The notes beneath the pieces are model-generated. The model was not told the origin of the DNA, searched no databases, and worked only from the letters and a program-made list of their open reading frames with translations. The position numbers and the translations under genes were made by a program. Positions 1 to 9,527 of a DNA stretch of 40,060 nt are shown one piece after another. Position 1 is the stretch's first letter. Every line of letters starts with the position of its first letter. Origin of the DNA: an uncultured Collinsella sp. (GTDB taxonomy: Bacteria > Actinomycetota > Coriobacteriia > Coriobacteriales > Coriobacteriaceae); NCBI GenBank assembly GCA_958427895.1, contig CAUADW010000009.1, forward strand, positions 1 through 40,060, in the 5' to 3' direction.

Positions 1-1
1 A

Positions 2-24
2 GGAAAGCACTTAATGTGCTTTCC
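2..24. terminator. Hairpin at window edge, possible terminator of an upstream gene
   Basis: A 9-bp perfect inverted repeat (GGAAAGCAC / GTGCTTTCC) with the loop TTAAT. Only a weak T-run (GTCTTG) follows on the plus strand, so termination is plausible but not certain. The remaining bases to 273 hold no gene I can support; a small inverted repeat TGCATC/GATGCA lies at 166-185, and the RNase J leader must start somewhere in this stretch. Confidence 0.4.
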
Positions 25-273
25 GTCTTGCGCAGGACTGTAGAGCAGGAAACTTAGCCCGTGCCGGGCCCGCTGAGACCAGACCGGCGGGATAGACCAG
101 TTCAGATGGGGCTTTGATGCATGGGTGGTCTGTTGTTGTGCAAATGGGTATCATACTGAGGTTATTGCATCGACTCTGTGATGCATGTTTGTACGTTCCC
201 GACGGTCGGTTTGCCAGAAGCGCCCCGTCGGTTGTTCCAGACCCGTTTCGAAGAAAGGAAACCACACTAACCT

Positions 274-1944
274 ATGGCAGCTAAAAAATCATCTCCCTTG
301 AAGATCATCCCGCTCGGCGGCCTTGACGGCATCGGTAAGAACATGACGGTCTTCGAGTGCGGCGACGACATGGTGCTCGTCGACGCCGGTCTCATGTTCC
401 CCGACGACTCCCAGCCCGGTATCGACCTGGTGCTTCCCGACTACACTTATGTTCTGGAGAACGAGGAGAAGCTCCGCGGTATCGTCGTCACCCACGGCCA
501 CGAGGACCACACCGGTTCGCTTCCGTACCTGCTGCAGGACCTCAACAACAAGGTGCCCATCTTTTCGAGCAAGCTGACGCTTGGCTTTATCGAGGGCAAG
601 CTTTCTGAGTTCCGCATCCGCGCGCCCAAGTTCCGCGAGGTCAAGGGCGGCAGCCATGTCAACCTCGGCGGCATCTCGCTCGACTTCTTCTCGATGACGC
701 ACTCCATCCCCGGCGCTCTGGGCGTGTTTATCCGCACCAATCAGGGCACCGTTATGCACACCGGCGACTTTAAGCTCGACCAGACGCCCATCGATGGTGT
801 CACGCCTGACTATGCCGCTATCAGCCGCTTTGCCAAGCAGGGTATCGACCTGCTGCTGTCCGACTCCACCAATGCCACGGTTCCCGGCTTTACCAAGTCC
901 GAGGCCGAGGTTGGTCCCAACTTGCTGCACGCCATCAAGAACGCCCCGGGTCGCGTTTTCGTCGCGTCGTTCTCGAGCCACATCCATCGCCTGCAGCAGA
1001 TCTGCGATGCCGCCCGCAAGTGCGGCCGTAAGGTCGTTGTGACCGGTCGCTCCATGCTCACGAACACCCGCGTGGCGCGTGAGCTGGGCTACCTCAACAT
1101 CGACGATGCCGATATCATCGATGCCTTCGACATTGATAACCTGCCCGACGATAAGATCGTCGTCATGTGCACCGGTTCGCAGGGCGAGCCGCTGTCGGCG
1201 CTGTCCCGTATGGCCAACGGCGAGCACAAGACGCTCTCTATCCACGAGGGCGATACCGTCATCCTCTCGGCAACGCCTGTTCCCGGCAACGAGAAGGCCG
1301 TCCAGCAGGTCGTCAACAGCCTGGCCAAGCTCGGCTGCGACGTGTGGGATAAGAACCGCGCTCTTGTCCACGTCTCGGGCCACGGTAGCCAGGAGGAGCT
1401 CAAGCTCCTGATGGCCATGGCCAAGCCCACGTACTTTATGCCGGTTCACGGTGAGGCCGTGCATCTGCGCGCCCATGCCCAGCTGGCCCGCAAGATGGGC
1501 ATCAAGGACGATCATATCTTTATCCTCGATAACGGCGACACGCTCGAGATGCGCGGCGGTATCGTCAAACGCGGTACGCCCGTCGAGTCCGGCGTCGTCT
1601 ACGTCGACGGCCTGCGTATCGGCGATACCGACCCCATCGTCCTGCGCGATCGCCAGAAGCTCGCCAACGACGGCATGGTCACGGCCGTTGCTATCGTCTC
1701 GCTCAAGCACAAGAAGATCGAGGCCATCGAGTTCTCGGGCCGCGGTGTCTCGTTTGCCATCGACGACCAGTTCTCTGAGGATGCCTCCGCGTCCATTATG
1801 AAGACGATCGAGAAGGGCAAGTTTAGCTTTACGAGCAGCGGCTCCGATGCCATTCGCAAGGCCGTGCGCGATTCGCTCTCCAACTTTATTTGGAGCCGTA
1901 CGCGCACCCGTCCGATGATCATCCCGGTCGTCATGGAGGTTTAG
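274..1944 (+). CDS. rnj: Ribonuclease J (metallo-beta-lactamase / beta-CASP RNase)
   Basis: A 556-residue RNase J with 5'-3' exonuclease and endonuclease activity in mRNA decay and rRNA maturation; the length is normal for the family. The metallo-beta-lactamase zinc motif HGHEDH is at residues 74-79, a further histidine is at 143, HTGDFK is at 162-167, and the LLLSDSTN strand is near 193-200. The beta-CASP part carries ASFSSHIHR (231-239), and the C-terminal SGHGSQEEL and MPVHGEAVHL motifs are present. The ATG at 274 follows a GAAAGGA-type ribosome site at about 253-259. ftsK begins one base after its stop, so the two are probably co-transcribed. RNase Y lies 10 kb downstream, so both decay nucleases typical of Gram-positive bacteria are present. 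Confidence 0.96.
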   Translation: MAAKKSSPLKIIPLGGLDGIGKNMTVFECGDDMVLVDAGLMFPDDSQPGIDLVLPDYTYVLENEEKLRGIVVTHGHEDHTGSLPYLLQDLNNKVPIFSSKLTLGFIEGKLSEFRIRAPKFREVKGGSHVNLGGISLDFFSMTHSIPGALGVFIRTNQGTVMHTGDFKLDQTPIDGVTPDYAAISRFAKQGIDLLLSDSTNATVPGFTKSEAEVGPNLLHAIKNAPGRVFVASFSSHIHRLQQICDAARKCGRKVVVTGRSMLTNTRVARELGYLNIDDADIIDAFDIDNLPDDKIVVMCTGSQGEPLSALSRMANGEHKTLSIHEGDTVILSATPVPGNEKAVQQVVNSLAKLGCDVWDKNRALVHVSGHGSQEELKLLMAMAKPTYFMPVHGEAVHLRAHAQLARKMGIKDDHIFILDNGDTLEMRGGIVKRGTPVESGVVYVDGLRIGDTDPIVLRDRQKLANDGMVTAVAIVSLKHKKIEAIEFSGRGVSFAIDDQFSEDASASIMKTIEKGKFSFTSSGSDAIRKAVRDSLSNFIWSRTRTRPMIIPVVMEV

Positions 1945-1945
1945 T

Positions 1946-4726
1946 TTGGCGCGTGGATCTGCACAAAACGCCAAAGGCAATAAGGCCAATAACCAACCGG
2001 CATCTGCTAAGGGTGCCGGTTCCCATCTGCGTGCCAATAAGGGCCACGAGGCGGACTTCGACGATTTTGAGCCTTTGGTTGAGCCCTCGGCCAACCGTGA
2101 TATCGCCGGCGTGGTCATCGCCGTTTTGGCGATTGCGTCCTTCATTGCCGTGATTTCGCCGGCAACCGCACCCGTTACGGCTGCGGTTGCCGGTTTCTAC
2201 CACCTGGGCTTTGGTCTGGGCGCCTACGTGCTGCCGATCGTCATTTTGCTGTTTGCCGCCACGCTCTTTTTAGGCGAGGACTCGCCGCTCAACGTACGCT
2301 CTGTTGCGGGCGGCGCCGTGGTCTTTATCGCCGTCGTCTCCATTCTTTCGCTGATGGTGCCGGGTACGAGTGTCTCTTGTGACCTTATGTTCACGCCGCA
2401 AAATTTGTCCGCCTCGGGTGGCTACATCGGTGCGTTTATTGCGAGTGCGCTGCAGAATGCCCTGGGTAAGCCTATCGCGATGGTAGTCCTGTTGGGCTTT
2501 GTCGTCGTGGGCTTGGTCATCATCGGCTTTTCGGTTGGCGGCGTTTTGCGCTCTGCTCGCGACCGTGCGGCCGATTTTGCCGAGCGCCGTCGTGCCGATG
2601 TCAACGCCAGCCCGTGGGGTGACGACGAAGCTCTGTCGGTGCCCGGCGTTGCCCGTCCGCACCTGAGCATTCTTCGTCAAAAGGGCTCCGATGCTGCCGT
2701 GACCACGGTCATGGGCAACGGTGTGGACCCGGTTTTGGACGATGACGACGAGGACGAGAATCCGTTTGTCGACGTGTCCGAGTCGGTTGAGGCTGAGCGC
2801 GCTAAGACGAAGCTGCTGCCGCGCCGCCATGCCAAGAAGGGCAAGGCCACACCCAAGTTGAATACAAGCGAGCCCGACCCGTCTTGGTCCGATAGCGAGA
2901 TTGAGCTCACCGAGGGCGATGACGAGGATGACGAGGCTCCGATTGAGACCGCAAAGACAACTTTGCTGCCGCGTCGCCATGCCAAGCGCGACCAGGTAAC
3001 CGGCCAGCTTTCGATGGAAGACGACCCCGATAAGATCGACGAGTCCGAGCCGCCGTTTGCCGTGAATCCTGTCTCGGCAGCACCTCAGATTCCCGACTTC
3101 TTGAAGCATCCCAAGGTTGCCGATACGGCTGTCGCGGGCGCTGTCGAGGCGCCTACTTCTAGCGATGGGGGAGCGGTCAATGCCCCCGCGGATAACGAGG
3201 GCGAAGAAGAGGATGGCCTTAAGCTTCCGCCACTCGAAATCCTGCATGCCAACCCGCAGTCGGCGTCCTCCGCGTCTTCTGACAAGGAGCTGGAACAGAC
3301 TGCCGAGTCACTGCAATCCACCTTGCTTGAGTTTGGCCGCAGTGCCCGCGTGGTCGGCTGGATCGCCGGCCCCACGGTGACGACCTTTAAGCTGCAACCT
3401 GGCGAGGGCGAGCGCGTGAGCAAGATCTCGAGCCTCGAGGACGATATCGCGCTTTCGCTCGCTGCCCAGTCGGTGCGTATCTTTGCCCCGATCCCCGGCA
3501 CCTCGCTCGTGGGCATCGAGATTCCCAACCGCAAGCGCCAGAACGTCAACCTGGGCGACGTGCTGCCCTATGTGAAGGGCGGTCCGCTTGAGCTCGCCAT
3601 CGGTCGCGATGCCGAGGGTACGCCGGTCGTCGCCGACCTTGCCAAGATGCCCCACCTGCTGATCGCCGGTACCACGGGTTCCGGTAAGTCGGTCATGATC
3701 AACTCCATCATCACGACCCTGCTCATGCGCGCTCTTCCCGAGGACGTTCGCCTGATCATGGTCGACCCCAAGCGCGTCGAGCTTGCGGGCTATAACGGCC
3801 TCCCGCATCTCTATGTCCCCGTGGTGACCGAGCCCAAGCAGGCCGCGAGCGCTCTGCAATGGGCCGTGTCCGAGATGGAGCGTCGCCTGAAGGTCTTCGA
3901 GCGCCTCAATGTGCGTAAGATCTCGACCTACAACGAAAAGCAGGCCGCTGGTGAGTTTGAGCATTACGACAACCCGCCGCAAAAGATGCCCTACCTGGTC
4001 ATCATCATCGACGAGCTTTCGGACCTGATGATGGTCGCCGGCAAGGATGTCGAGGCGTCGATCGTGCGTATCGCCCAGCTGGGCCGTGCCGCCGGTATTC
4101 ACCTGATCGTGGCGACTCAGCGTCCGAGCTCTAACGTGGTGACGGGTCTCATCAAGGCAAACATTACCAACCGTATCGCCTTTAACGTCGCAACGGGTAT
4201 CGACTCCCGCGTCATCATCGACCAGATGGGTGCCGAAAAGCTTACCGGCTTGGGTGACATGCTGTTCTCAAAGGTCGACTGGGGCAAGCCTCGCCGTATT
4301 CAGGGCTGCTTTGTTTCGGATGACGAGATTAATGAGATCGTCGAGTTCGTCAAATCTCAGAGTGAGCCGGACTACCACGAGGAGATCCTTTCTGCCGTGG
4401 CTCCCGCCTCGATGTCTATGGCGGGCGGTGGCGGTATTGTCCGGACCGGTGTTGCCGAGCCGCAGGATGATGATCCGCTTATTTGGGAAGCTGCCCATAT
4501 TGTGGTGGAATCGCAGCTTGGCTCCACATCTGGCCTGCAACGCCGCCTCAAGGTTGGCTATGCGCGTGCCGGGCGTATTATGGACATGCTGGAAGAAAAG
4601 GGTGTCGTCGGACCGCCCGACGGTTCCAAGCCGCGCGAGGTCCTTCTGGACGAGGAGGGGCTTGCTGCGCTTGAATCCGTCGACGCCGAGATGGCACGTG
4701 AAGATCGTGAGTTTGGAGGATTCTGA
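1946..4726 (+). CDS. ftsK: DNA translocase FtsK/SpoIIIE
   Basis: A 926-residue DNA pump that clears chromosome termini from the division septum. The N-terminus carries four or five hydrophobic segments between residues 53 and 200. A long acidic linker (about 210-430) follows. The RecA-like motor has Walker A GTTGSGKS near residue 575 and Walker B LVIIIDELSD near 686. A C-terminal winged-helix gamma domain (about 850-905) should read KOPS-like sites. The start is TTG at 1946, supported by GGAGGT at 1935-1940 and by the absence of a better in-frame ATG. The linker contains a duplicated basic motif, LLPRRHAK, at about residues 289 and 339. Its TGA overlaps the next ATG by one base, which implies translational coupling. 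Confidence 0.96.
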   Translation: MARGSAQNAKGNKANNQPASAKGAGSHLRANKGHEADFDDFEPLVEPSANRDIAGVVIAVLAIASFIAVISPATAPVTAAVAGFYHLGFGLGAYVLPIVILLFAATLFLGEDSPLNVRSVAGGAVVFIAVVSILSLMVPGTSVSCDLMFTPQNLSASGGYIGAFIASALQNALGKPIAMVVLLGFVVVGLVIIGFSVGGVLRSARDRAADFAERRRADVNASPWGDDEALSVPGVARPHLSILRQKGSDAAVTTVMGNGVDPVLDDDDEDENPFVDVSESVEAERAKTKLLPRRHAKKGKATPKLNTSEPDPSWSDSEIELTEGDDEDDEAPIETAKTTLLPRRHAKRDQVTGQLSMEDDPDKIDESEPPFAVNPVSAAPQIPDFLKHPKVADTAVAGAVEAPTSSDGGAVNAPADNEGEEEDGLKLPPLEILHANPQSASSASSDKELEQTAESLQSTLLEFGRSARVVGWIAGPTVTTFKLQPGEGERVSKISSLEDDIALSLAAQSVRIFAPIPGTSLVGIEIPNRKRQNVNLGDVLPYVKGGPLELAIGRDAEGTPVVADLAKMPHLLIAGTTGSGKSVMINSIITTLLMRALPEDVRLIMVDPKRVELAGYNGLPHLYVPVVTEPKQAASALQWAVSEMERRLKVFERLNVRKISTYNEKQAAGEFEHYDNPPQKMPYLVIIIDELSDLMMVAGKDVEASIVRIAQLGRAAGIHLIVATQRPSSNVVTGLIKANITNRIAFNVATGIDSRVIIDQMGAEKLTGLGDMLFSKVDWGKPRRIQGCFVSDDEINEIVEFVKSQSEPDYHEEILSAVAPASMSMAGGGGIVRTGVAEPQDDDPLIWEAAHIVVESQLGSTSGLQRRLKVGYARAGRIMDMLEEKGVVGPPDGSKPREVLLDEEGLAALESVDAEMAREDREFGGF

Positions 4727-6237
4727 TGGCTGCACGCTTTGGTGACATGCTGCTCGAGCAGCGTCGCCGAATGGGCCTTTCCATTCAGCAGGTCGCCAAC
4801 ACCATCAAAATCAGACCGCAGATCATCGAGTTTTTCGAGACCGGTAACTTTGCGTCGATGCCCCCGCGCGGCTATGCGCAGGGCATGATTTCGAGCTATG
4901 CACGCTTTTTGGGCCTCAATCCGCGCGAGGTCGTCAATGCCTACTTTGACGAGCTGATGGCATACGAGCGCGAGACGTCGCAGCAGGGCGGTCGTTTTCA
5001 GGATGCCGCCGGCTACGTCAATTCACGTTCCTCGGTCGATAACGGGCGCTTCCTGATGGTTCAGGGCGGTCGTTCGACCCGCTATGGACAGCGTCCTCAG
5101 CAGGCCGGTTATATTACCGAGACGGGTTCAGGCGAGGAGATTCGCTCACAGCGTGACCGGTTCCGCAGTACGCCGATGCCCGAGGACCGTGCACTTCCCG
5201 CTGCCCGCGGCGTGGCGCGTGACCCTCGTGCCGGCTACGGCGACGGCGGCTATTCCGATCGCGGTTACCGTGGTGTCTCCACCGGACGCTCTCGCGGTGG
5301 CTATTCGGATGCCGATACCACGCAGGTGACGCCGCGTCTTCGCTCTCAATCACAGCCGTATGGCCAGCGCTCTTCGGCTCCGCGTTCGGGCCAGCGTGGC
5401 TATCAAGGCCGCGGTGAACTTGCGCCCCGCTCGGGTCAGCGCAGCCTTCAGGGCCAGGGTGGCTATCGCGGCCGTTCCGATAGCAATCGTGGTCGTATGC
5501 CTCAGGGAGGCGGCCGCAACAGTTCCAGTCGTGGACGCGGCGGATCACGTGCTCCTCAAAACAACGGGCTAGATCCGCGTATCGTCTACGCCGGCATCGG
5601 TGCCGTGGCGTTGCTGTTGATTGTGCTCATCGTGGTGCTTCTGCGCGGCTGCGCATCTTCGGCGCCCGAGACCACGCCCGAGACGCCCACTGCCACCAAG
5701 ACGACGACTAAGAAGTCTTCTAAGAAGACCGAAACGGTCGACGAGGATGAAGACACCGATGAGGCGACGGATGAGTCGACTGATTCGGACGCCACCAAGA
5801 CGACGGCCAAGAAGGAAGAGAACGAGGTCACGAAGGTCAAGGTCTCCGTTGCCAAGGGAAAGACCGCGTGGATTGAGGTCAAGGTCGACGGAAAGTCGGT
5901 CTATGGCGCCCAGGCGACTGGCCCCTTTGAGCAGGAGTACACGCCCGAGTCCTCGATCGAGATCACCACGTCCAAGCCTTCCGATGTCACCGTTACCAAG
6001 AACGGCGAAAAGGTCCGTTACGATACCAAGACCTCGGGCGTGGCGCGTGTGACGATCACCGTTCCCAAGAAGGAGACGACTGATTCCGAGAATGGTGAAA
6101 GTTCTGATGGTACCGACACCACCGATGGTACCGATACCACCGACGGTACCGATGCCCAGTCCACGGATGGCGCCGATACCGCAACTGACGGTCAGACACC
6201 CACCGATTCTACCGACAATTCGTACGATAGCTACTAG
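4726..6237 (+). CDS. RodZ-like helix-turn-helix membrane protein
   Basis: A 503-residue protein with the RodZ layout: an N-terminal cytoplasmic HTH_25-type domain (about 1-85, beginning with FGDMLLEQRRRMGLS), a long low-complexity linker rich in Gly, Arg, Gln and Ser (about 150-285), one transmembrane helix (about 286-307), and an extracytoplasmic beta-rich DUF4115-like domain (about 365-450). The tail after that is almost pure Thr/Asp/Gly/Ser with repeated TDGTDT units near 463-475. RodZ links MreB and the elongation machinery to the membrane. The FtsK-RodZ neighbourhood fits a wall or division role. The linker and tail are much longer than in rod-shaped model species. I left the symbol empty because only the architecture is conserved. 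Confidence 0.85.
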   Translation: MAARFGDMLLEQRRRMGLSIQQVANTIKIRPQIIEFFETGNFASMPPRGYAQGMISSYARFLGLNPREVVNAYFDELMAYERETSQQGGRFQDAAGYVNSRSSVDNGRFLMVQGGRSTRYGQRPQQAGYITETGSGEEIRSQRDRFRSTPMPEDRALPAARGVARDPRAGYGDGGYSDRGYRGVSTGRSRGGYSDADTTQVTPRLRSQSQPYGQRSSAPRSGQRGYQGRGELAPRSGQRSLQGQGGYRGRSDSNRGRMPQGGGRNSSSRGRGGSRAPQNNGLDPRIVYAGIGAVALLLIVLIVVLLRGCASSAPETTPETPTATKTTTKKSSKKTETVDEDEDTDEATDESTDSDATKTTAKKEENEVTKVKVSVAKGKTAWIEVKVDGKSVYGAQATGPFEQEYTPESSIEITTSKPSDVTVTKNGEKVRYDTKTSGVARVTITVPKKETTDSENGESSDGTDTTDGTDTTDGTDAQSTDGADTATDGQTPTDSTDNSYDSY

Positions 6238-6263
6238 GCCGCTCGTACGCGAAAGGAAACATC

Positions 6264-6761
6264 ATGGCTAAAGATTCCAGCTTCGACGTCGTGTCCGAGG
6301 CCAACATGCAAGAGGTCGACAACGCGTTCCAGCAGACCACGCGCGAGATTTCCCAGCGCTATGACCTTAAGGATTCCGGCGCCACGATTGAGCTTTCGAA
6401 GGGCGACAAGCTCTTTACGATCAACGCCCCGGCCGACTTTGTCTCCAAACAGATTGTCGACGTGCTGAGCTCCAAGCTCATCAAGCGCGGCATCGACCTC
6501 AAGGCTGTCTCGTGGGATGCTCCGCAGGCGGCATCGGGCGGCACCGTGCGCGTGCTCGGCCATATCGTCGAGGGTATCGACCAGGCGACCGCCAAGAAGA
6601 TCAACAAGGACATCAAGGATCAAAAGCTCAAGGTCAAGGTGACCATCGAGGCCGACAAGCTGCGTGTTTCCTCTGCTTCGAAGGACGCGTTGCAGACCGT
6701 GATCCAGTTCCTGCGTGACCGGGACTACGGCCAGCCGCTGCAGTTCACCAACTACCGCTAA
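6264..6761 (+). CDS. yajQ: YajQ/UPF0234 family nucleotide-binding protein
   Basis: A 165-residue protein matching the YajQ family along its whole length: the start SSFDVVSE, the RYDLKDSG segment, and the C-terminal RDYGQPLQFTNYR that is nearly invariant in the family. Homologues bind nucleotides, and some bind cyclic-di-GMP and act as effectors; which of these applies here cannot be read from the sequence. The ATG at 6264 follows GAAAGGAA at 6250-6257. It lies 26 bases after the RodZ-like gene and 27 before rimO, so it probably belongs to the same transcript. Confidence 0.95.
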   Translation: MAKDSSFDVVSEANMQEVDNAFQQTTREISQRYDLKDSGATIELSKGDKLFTINAPADFVSKQIVDVLSSKLIKRGIDLKAVSWDAPQAASGGTVRVLGHIVEGIDQATAKKINKDIKDQKLKVKVTIEADKLRVSSASKDALQTVIQFLRDRDYGQPLQFTNYR

Positions 6762-6788
6762 TATCAATCGAAAGGACTGCTCTCCAAC

Positions 6789-8138
6789 ATGGATACACCG
6801 TTGGGCTCCGTGCTCTACATCACCCTCGGGTGCGCTAAGAACGAGGTTGACACCGACCGCATGCGTTCTCTTTTGACCGCCGCGGGCTACGAGGAGGCAT
6901 TCGACCCGCAGGATGCCGATATCGCCATCGTCAATACTTGCTCGTTCCTCGCCTCCGCAACGTCCGAGAGCATCGAGACCACGCTCGAGCTCGCCAACGA
7001 GGTTCAGGACGGCGTTCGTTCTTGCCCCATCGTCATGTGCGGCTGCGTGCCGTCGCGCTATGGCGATGACCTGCCTGACGAGCTGCCCGAGGTCGCTGCC
7101 TTTGTGAAGGCCGACGAGGAAGATGGCATCGTGGCGGTCATCGATGGCGTGCTGGGTGTCGAGCGTGAGATTGCAGCCTATATCCCGCAGGTCAAACGTA
7201 CCGTCGAGGGTGCTGTCGCCTACGTCAAGATTTCCGATGGCTGCAACCGCTTCTGCAGCTTCTGCATGATTCCCTACATCCGCGGCCGCTATCATTCGCG
7301 CAATGCCGAGAGCATCATCTCCGAGGTGCGCGACCTGGTTGCCGGCGGTGTGCGCGAGATCGTGCTGATCGGCCAGGACACGGGCATCTGGGGTACCGAC
7401 TTTGCCGACGAGGACGTCGCCGATGGCTCGCCGCGCAATCTGGCGCAGCTGCTGCGTGCCGTCGCCGAGGCCGTGCGCCCGCACAACGTCTGGGTCCGCG
7501 TGCTCTATCTGCAGCCCGAGGGCATGACTGACGAACTCATCGAGACGATTCGCGATACGCCCGAGGTGCTGCCCTATATCGATATTCCCGTGCAGCACTG
7601 CGACGCGCGCATTCTCAAGGCCATGCGTCGCTCCGGTTCGCGCCAGGAGCTCGAGGATCTGTTCCGCGACCTTCGCGAGCGCATCCCCGGCATCGTGATT
7701 CGTTCCACGGCCATGGTCGGCTTCCCGACCGAGACCGACGACGAGTTCCGCGATCTTATCGACTTTATGGACACCGTCGGCTTTGACTACACGAGTGTCT
7801 TTGCCTACTCGCAGGAGGAGGGCAGCCTGGCCGCTAAGATGGAGGGTCAGGTCGATGAGGAGGTCAAGCTCGAGCGCGCCCAGGAGGCCATGGACCTGGC
7901 CGAGTCGCTCGGTTTTGCCGCCACCGCCGCACATGTGGGTGAGCGCGCCCAGGTAATCGTCGACGGTATCGAAGAGACCGAGGATGGCGCCGAGCTGATC
8001 GGCCATGCCTGGTTCCAGGCGCCCGATTCCGATGGCGCGGTGCATCTGGACGCCAGCGAGGCGTCCGTGGGCGATATTCTGACCGTCGAGTTTACCGATA
8101 GCTTCTGCTATGAGCTTATCGGTCATGTTGTGGAGTAG
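6789..8138 (+). CDS. rimO: Ribosomal protein uS12 methylthiotransferase RimO
   Basis: A 449-residue radical-SAM methylthiotransferase that modifies a conserved aspartate of ribosomal protein S12. The N-terminal UPF0004 domain opens with TLGCAKNEVDTDRM, and the further cysteines in NTCSF and CGCVPSR complete the auxiliary cluster. The radical-SAM CxxxCxxC motif is in SDGCNRFCSFCMIP near residues 150-159. The C-terminal TRAM-like region ends at the stop. The paralogue MiaB is at 14790-16160; the GCAKN signature and the position of the TRAM domain assign this copy to RimO. The ATG at 6789 has GAAAGGA about 15 bases upstream, slightly far. Nine bases separate it from the following pgsA-like gene. 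Confidence 0.95.
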   Translation: MDTPLGSVLYITLGCAKNEVDTDRMRSLLTAAGYEEAFDPQDADIAIVNTCSFLASATSESIETTLELANEVQDGVRSCPIVMCGCVPSRYGDDLPDELPEVAAFVKADEEDGIVAVIDGVLGVEREIAAYIPQVKRTVEGAVAYVKISDGCNRFCSFCMIPYIRGRYHSRNAESIISEVRDLVAGGVREIVLIGQDTGIWGTDFADEDVADGSPRNLAQLLRAVAEAVRPHNVWVRVLYLQPEGMTDELIETIRDTPEVLPYIDIPVQHCDARILKAMRRSGSRQELEDLFRDLRERIPGIVIRSTAMVGFPTETDDEFRDLIDFMDTVGFDYTSVFAYSQEEGSLAAKMEGQVDEEVKLERAQEAMDLAESLGFAATAAHVGERAQVIVDGIEETEDGAELIGHAWFQAPDSDGAVHLDASEASVGDILTVEFTDSFCYELIGHVVE

Positions 8139-8147
8139 GAGAGCGTC

Positions 8148-8786
8148 GTGGCTAACGAGAGCAATAAGGAACTGACGAGTGTCTGGACGCCCGCCAACAT
8201 CGTGACGTGCGTGCGCATCGTCTTTATCCCGGTGTTCATGATCGTGTCGGCGCTTTCTCACACGAGTGTTGCCGGTACGGATTGGAGCACCTTTGACGGT
8301 CCGCTCGCCGCCGCTGCCTTCATTCTGTATGTGATCCTGTCGTGCACCGATAAGGTCGACGGTTATCTGGCACGCTCGCGCAACGAGATCACCGATTTCG
8401 GCAAGTTCTTGGACCCCATCGCCGACAAGCTGCTGGTGTTCTCGGCCCTGCTGCTGTTCTTGGATTTTGGCGCCGTAACCGTGTGGTCCGTGTTTATTAT
8501 CCTGTTCCGCGAGCTGCTGGTGAGCGCCCTACGCATGGTTGCGAGTGCGGCCGGCGTGGTTGTTGCGGCCGATAAGCTCGGCAAGTACAAGACGGCAACC
8601 ACGATGGTCTCCATCTGCGGTTACCTGTGCGTTTTTGCTATGGCCGGCTTGCACCTTGGCCCGGTGGCGCTGACGCTCGGCATCTACTCGGTGTCGCGCT
8701 TCCTGTATGCCGTTGCCGTTGTCTTGACCGTTATCTCGGGCGCCCAGTACTTCTGGAACTGCCGCAAGATCGTCTTTTCGGTCTAG
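8148..8786 (+). CDS. pgsA: CDP-diacylglycerol--glycerol-3-phosphate 3-phosphatidyltransferase (PgsA type)
   Basis: A 212-residue integral membrane enzyme making phosphatidylglycerophosphate, the first committed step to phosphatidylglycerol. The complete CDP-alcohol phosphotransferase motif D-G-x2-A-R-x8-G-x3-D-x3-D is present at about residues 69-92 (it begins DGYLAR). Four to five hydrophobic helices follow. The start is GTG at 8148 with TAGGAGAG just upstream. A second member of the family is at 29002-29706; this copy, next to rimO and cinA, has the usual PgsA context. The other may make a different phospholipid headgroup, so the exact substrate of each is inferred. Confidence 0.88.
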   Translation: MANESNKELTSVWTPANIVTCVRIVFIPVFMIVSALSHTSVAGTDWSTFDGPLAAAAFILYVILSCTDKVDGYLARSRNEITDFGKFLDPIADKLLVFSALLLFLDFGAVTVWSVFIILFRELLVSALRMVASAAGVVVAADKLGKYKTATTMVSICGYLCVFAMAGLHLGPVALTLGIYSVSRFLYAVAVVLTVISGAQYFWNCRKIVFSV

Positions 8787-8792
8787 GTCCTG

Positions 8793-9329
8793 GTGGGTAT
8801 GACGGTCTCTTTTGAGCAGATTTCCGCACACAATGAGGAGCTGGCGCGCGATATTGTCGAGCGCGCGAGCGCTCGGGGCGTGACGGTTTCGACGGCTGAG
8901 TCGCTTACGGCGGGTATGATCGCCTCGACGATTGCGGATATCCCGGGCGCCTCGGCGGTGTTGCGTGGCGGTGCGGTGACTTACTGCGATGAGATTAAGC
9001 ATCGCGTTCTTGGTGTTGAGCAGGAGACGCTCGACCGCTATACCGCGGTGTCGCATCAGACCGCGCGCGAGATGGCGGTGGGTTCGCTGGAGCTGTACCA
9101 GAGCGATATTGCAGTGAGCGCAACGGGTTATGCCGGCCCCGGCGGTGGCACTGAGGGCGATCCGGCGGGCACTTTCTATATTGGCTGGGCGTATCGCGCG
9201 GCTTATGGGGAAGTCCCGGTTGTGGACTCTGTGCGCTGCCACTATGAGGGCGACCGTTCGTGTGTTCGTGCCCATGCGGTCGCGGAGGCATTGGGGCGCA
9301 TTGCCCTTGTGCTCAACTCTATGGAATAG
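8793..9329 (+). CDS. cinA: CinA C-terminal domain protein (nicotinamide-nucleotide amidohydrolase)
   Basis: A 178-residue stand-alone CinA C-terminal domain (PncC type), which deamidates NMN in pyridine nucleotide recycling. Family motifs visible are STAESLTAGMIASTIADIPGAS (split here: TAESLTAGMIAS, then DIPGAS), GGAVTYCDEIKH, and SATGYAGPGGG, which corresponds to the conserved GIAGPGGG strand. The N-terminal MoCF-like half of full-length CinA is absent, as in many bacteria. The start is either GTG at 8793 or ATG at 8799, and neither has a strong ribosome site. It lies directly upstream of recA, the common cinA-recA order, but a strong terminator separates the two here. Confidence 0.9.
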   Translation: MGMTVSFEQISAHNEELARDIVERASARGVTVSTAESLTAGMIASTIADIPGASAVLRGGAVTYCDEIKHRVLGVEQETLDRYTAVSHQTAREMAVGSLELYQSDIAVSATGYAGPGGGTEGDPAGTFYIGWAYRAAYGEVPVVDSVRCHYEGDRSCVRAHAVAEALGRIALVLNSME

Positions 9330-9336
9330 ACGTGTT

Positions 9337-9360
9337 TTAAGGGGCCTCCGGGCCCCTTAA
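9337..9360 (+). terminator. Intrinsic terminator after cinA
   Basis: A perfect 10-bp stem (TTAAGGGGCC / GGCCCCTTAA) with a TCCG tetraloop lies eight bases after the cinA stop. The downstream T-run is short. It closes the rnj-to-cinA gene run and insulates recA. Confidence 0.8.
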
Positions 9361-9527
9361 TTGTGGAGATAGGGACTTCTGACAAATTTAGCGTTTGTGC
9401 TGGTTATAGATGTATTCTTGCCTTCTTTGTTCTTATTTGGCCCTGTGTGGTCAAGCATTTGGTCAGTGTTTGGTCGGCGTTTGGTTGGGTTTTGGAAAGA
9501 CTGCCTGCATATGATTGGCCTGAACGG

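Noticed and set aside
289..2145. Long minus-strand open frame of 618 codons opposite RNase J
   Set aside because: Shadow of a G/C-biased coding sequence; the product is low-complexity and has no family motif, and RNase J is unmistakable on the other strand.
6234..8261. Minus-strand open frame of 675 codons opposite yajQ, rimO and pgsA
   Set aside because: Spans three real genes in antisense and encodes a His/Asp/Gly-rich composition typical of a shadow frame.
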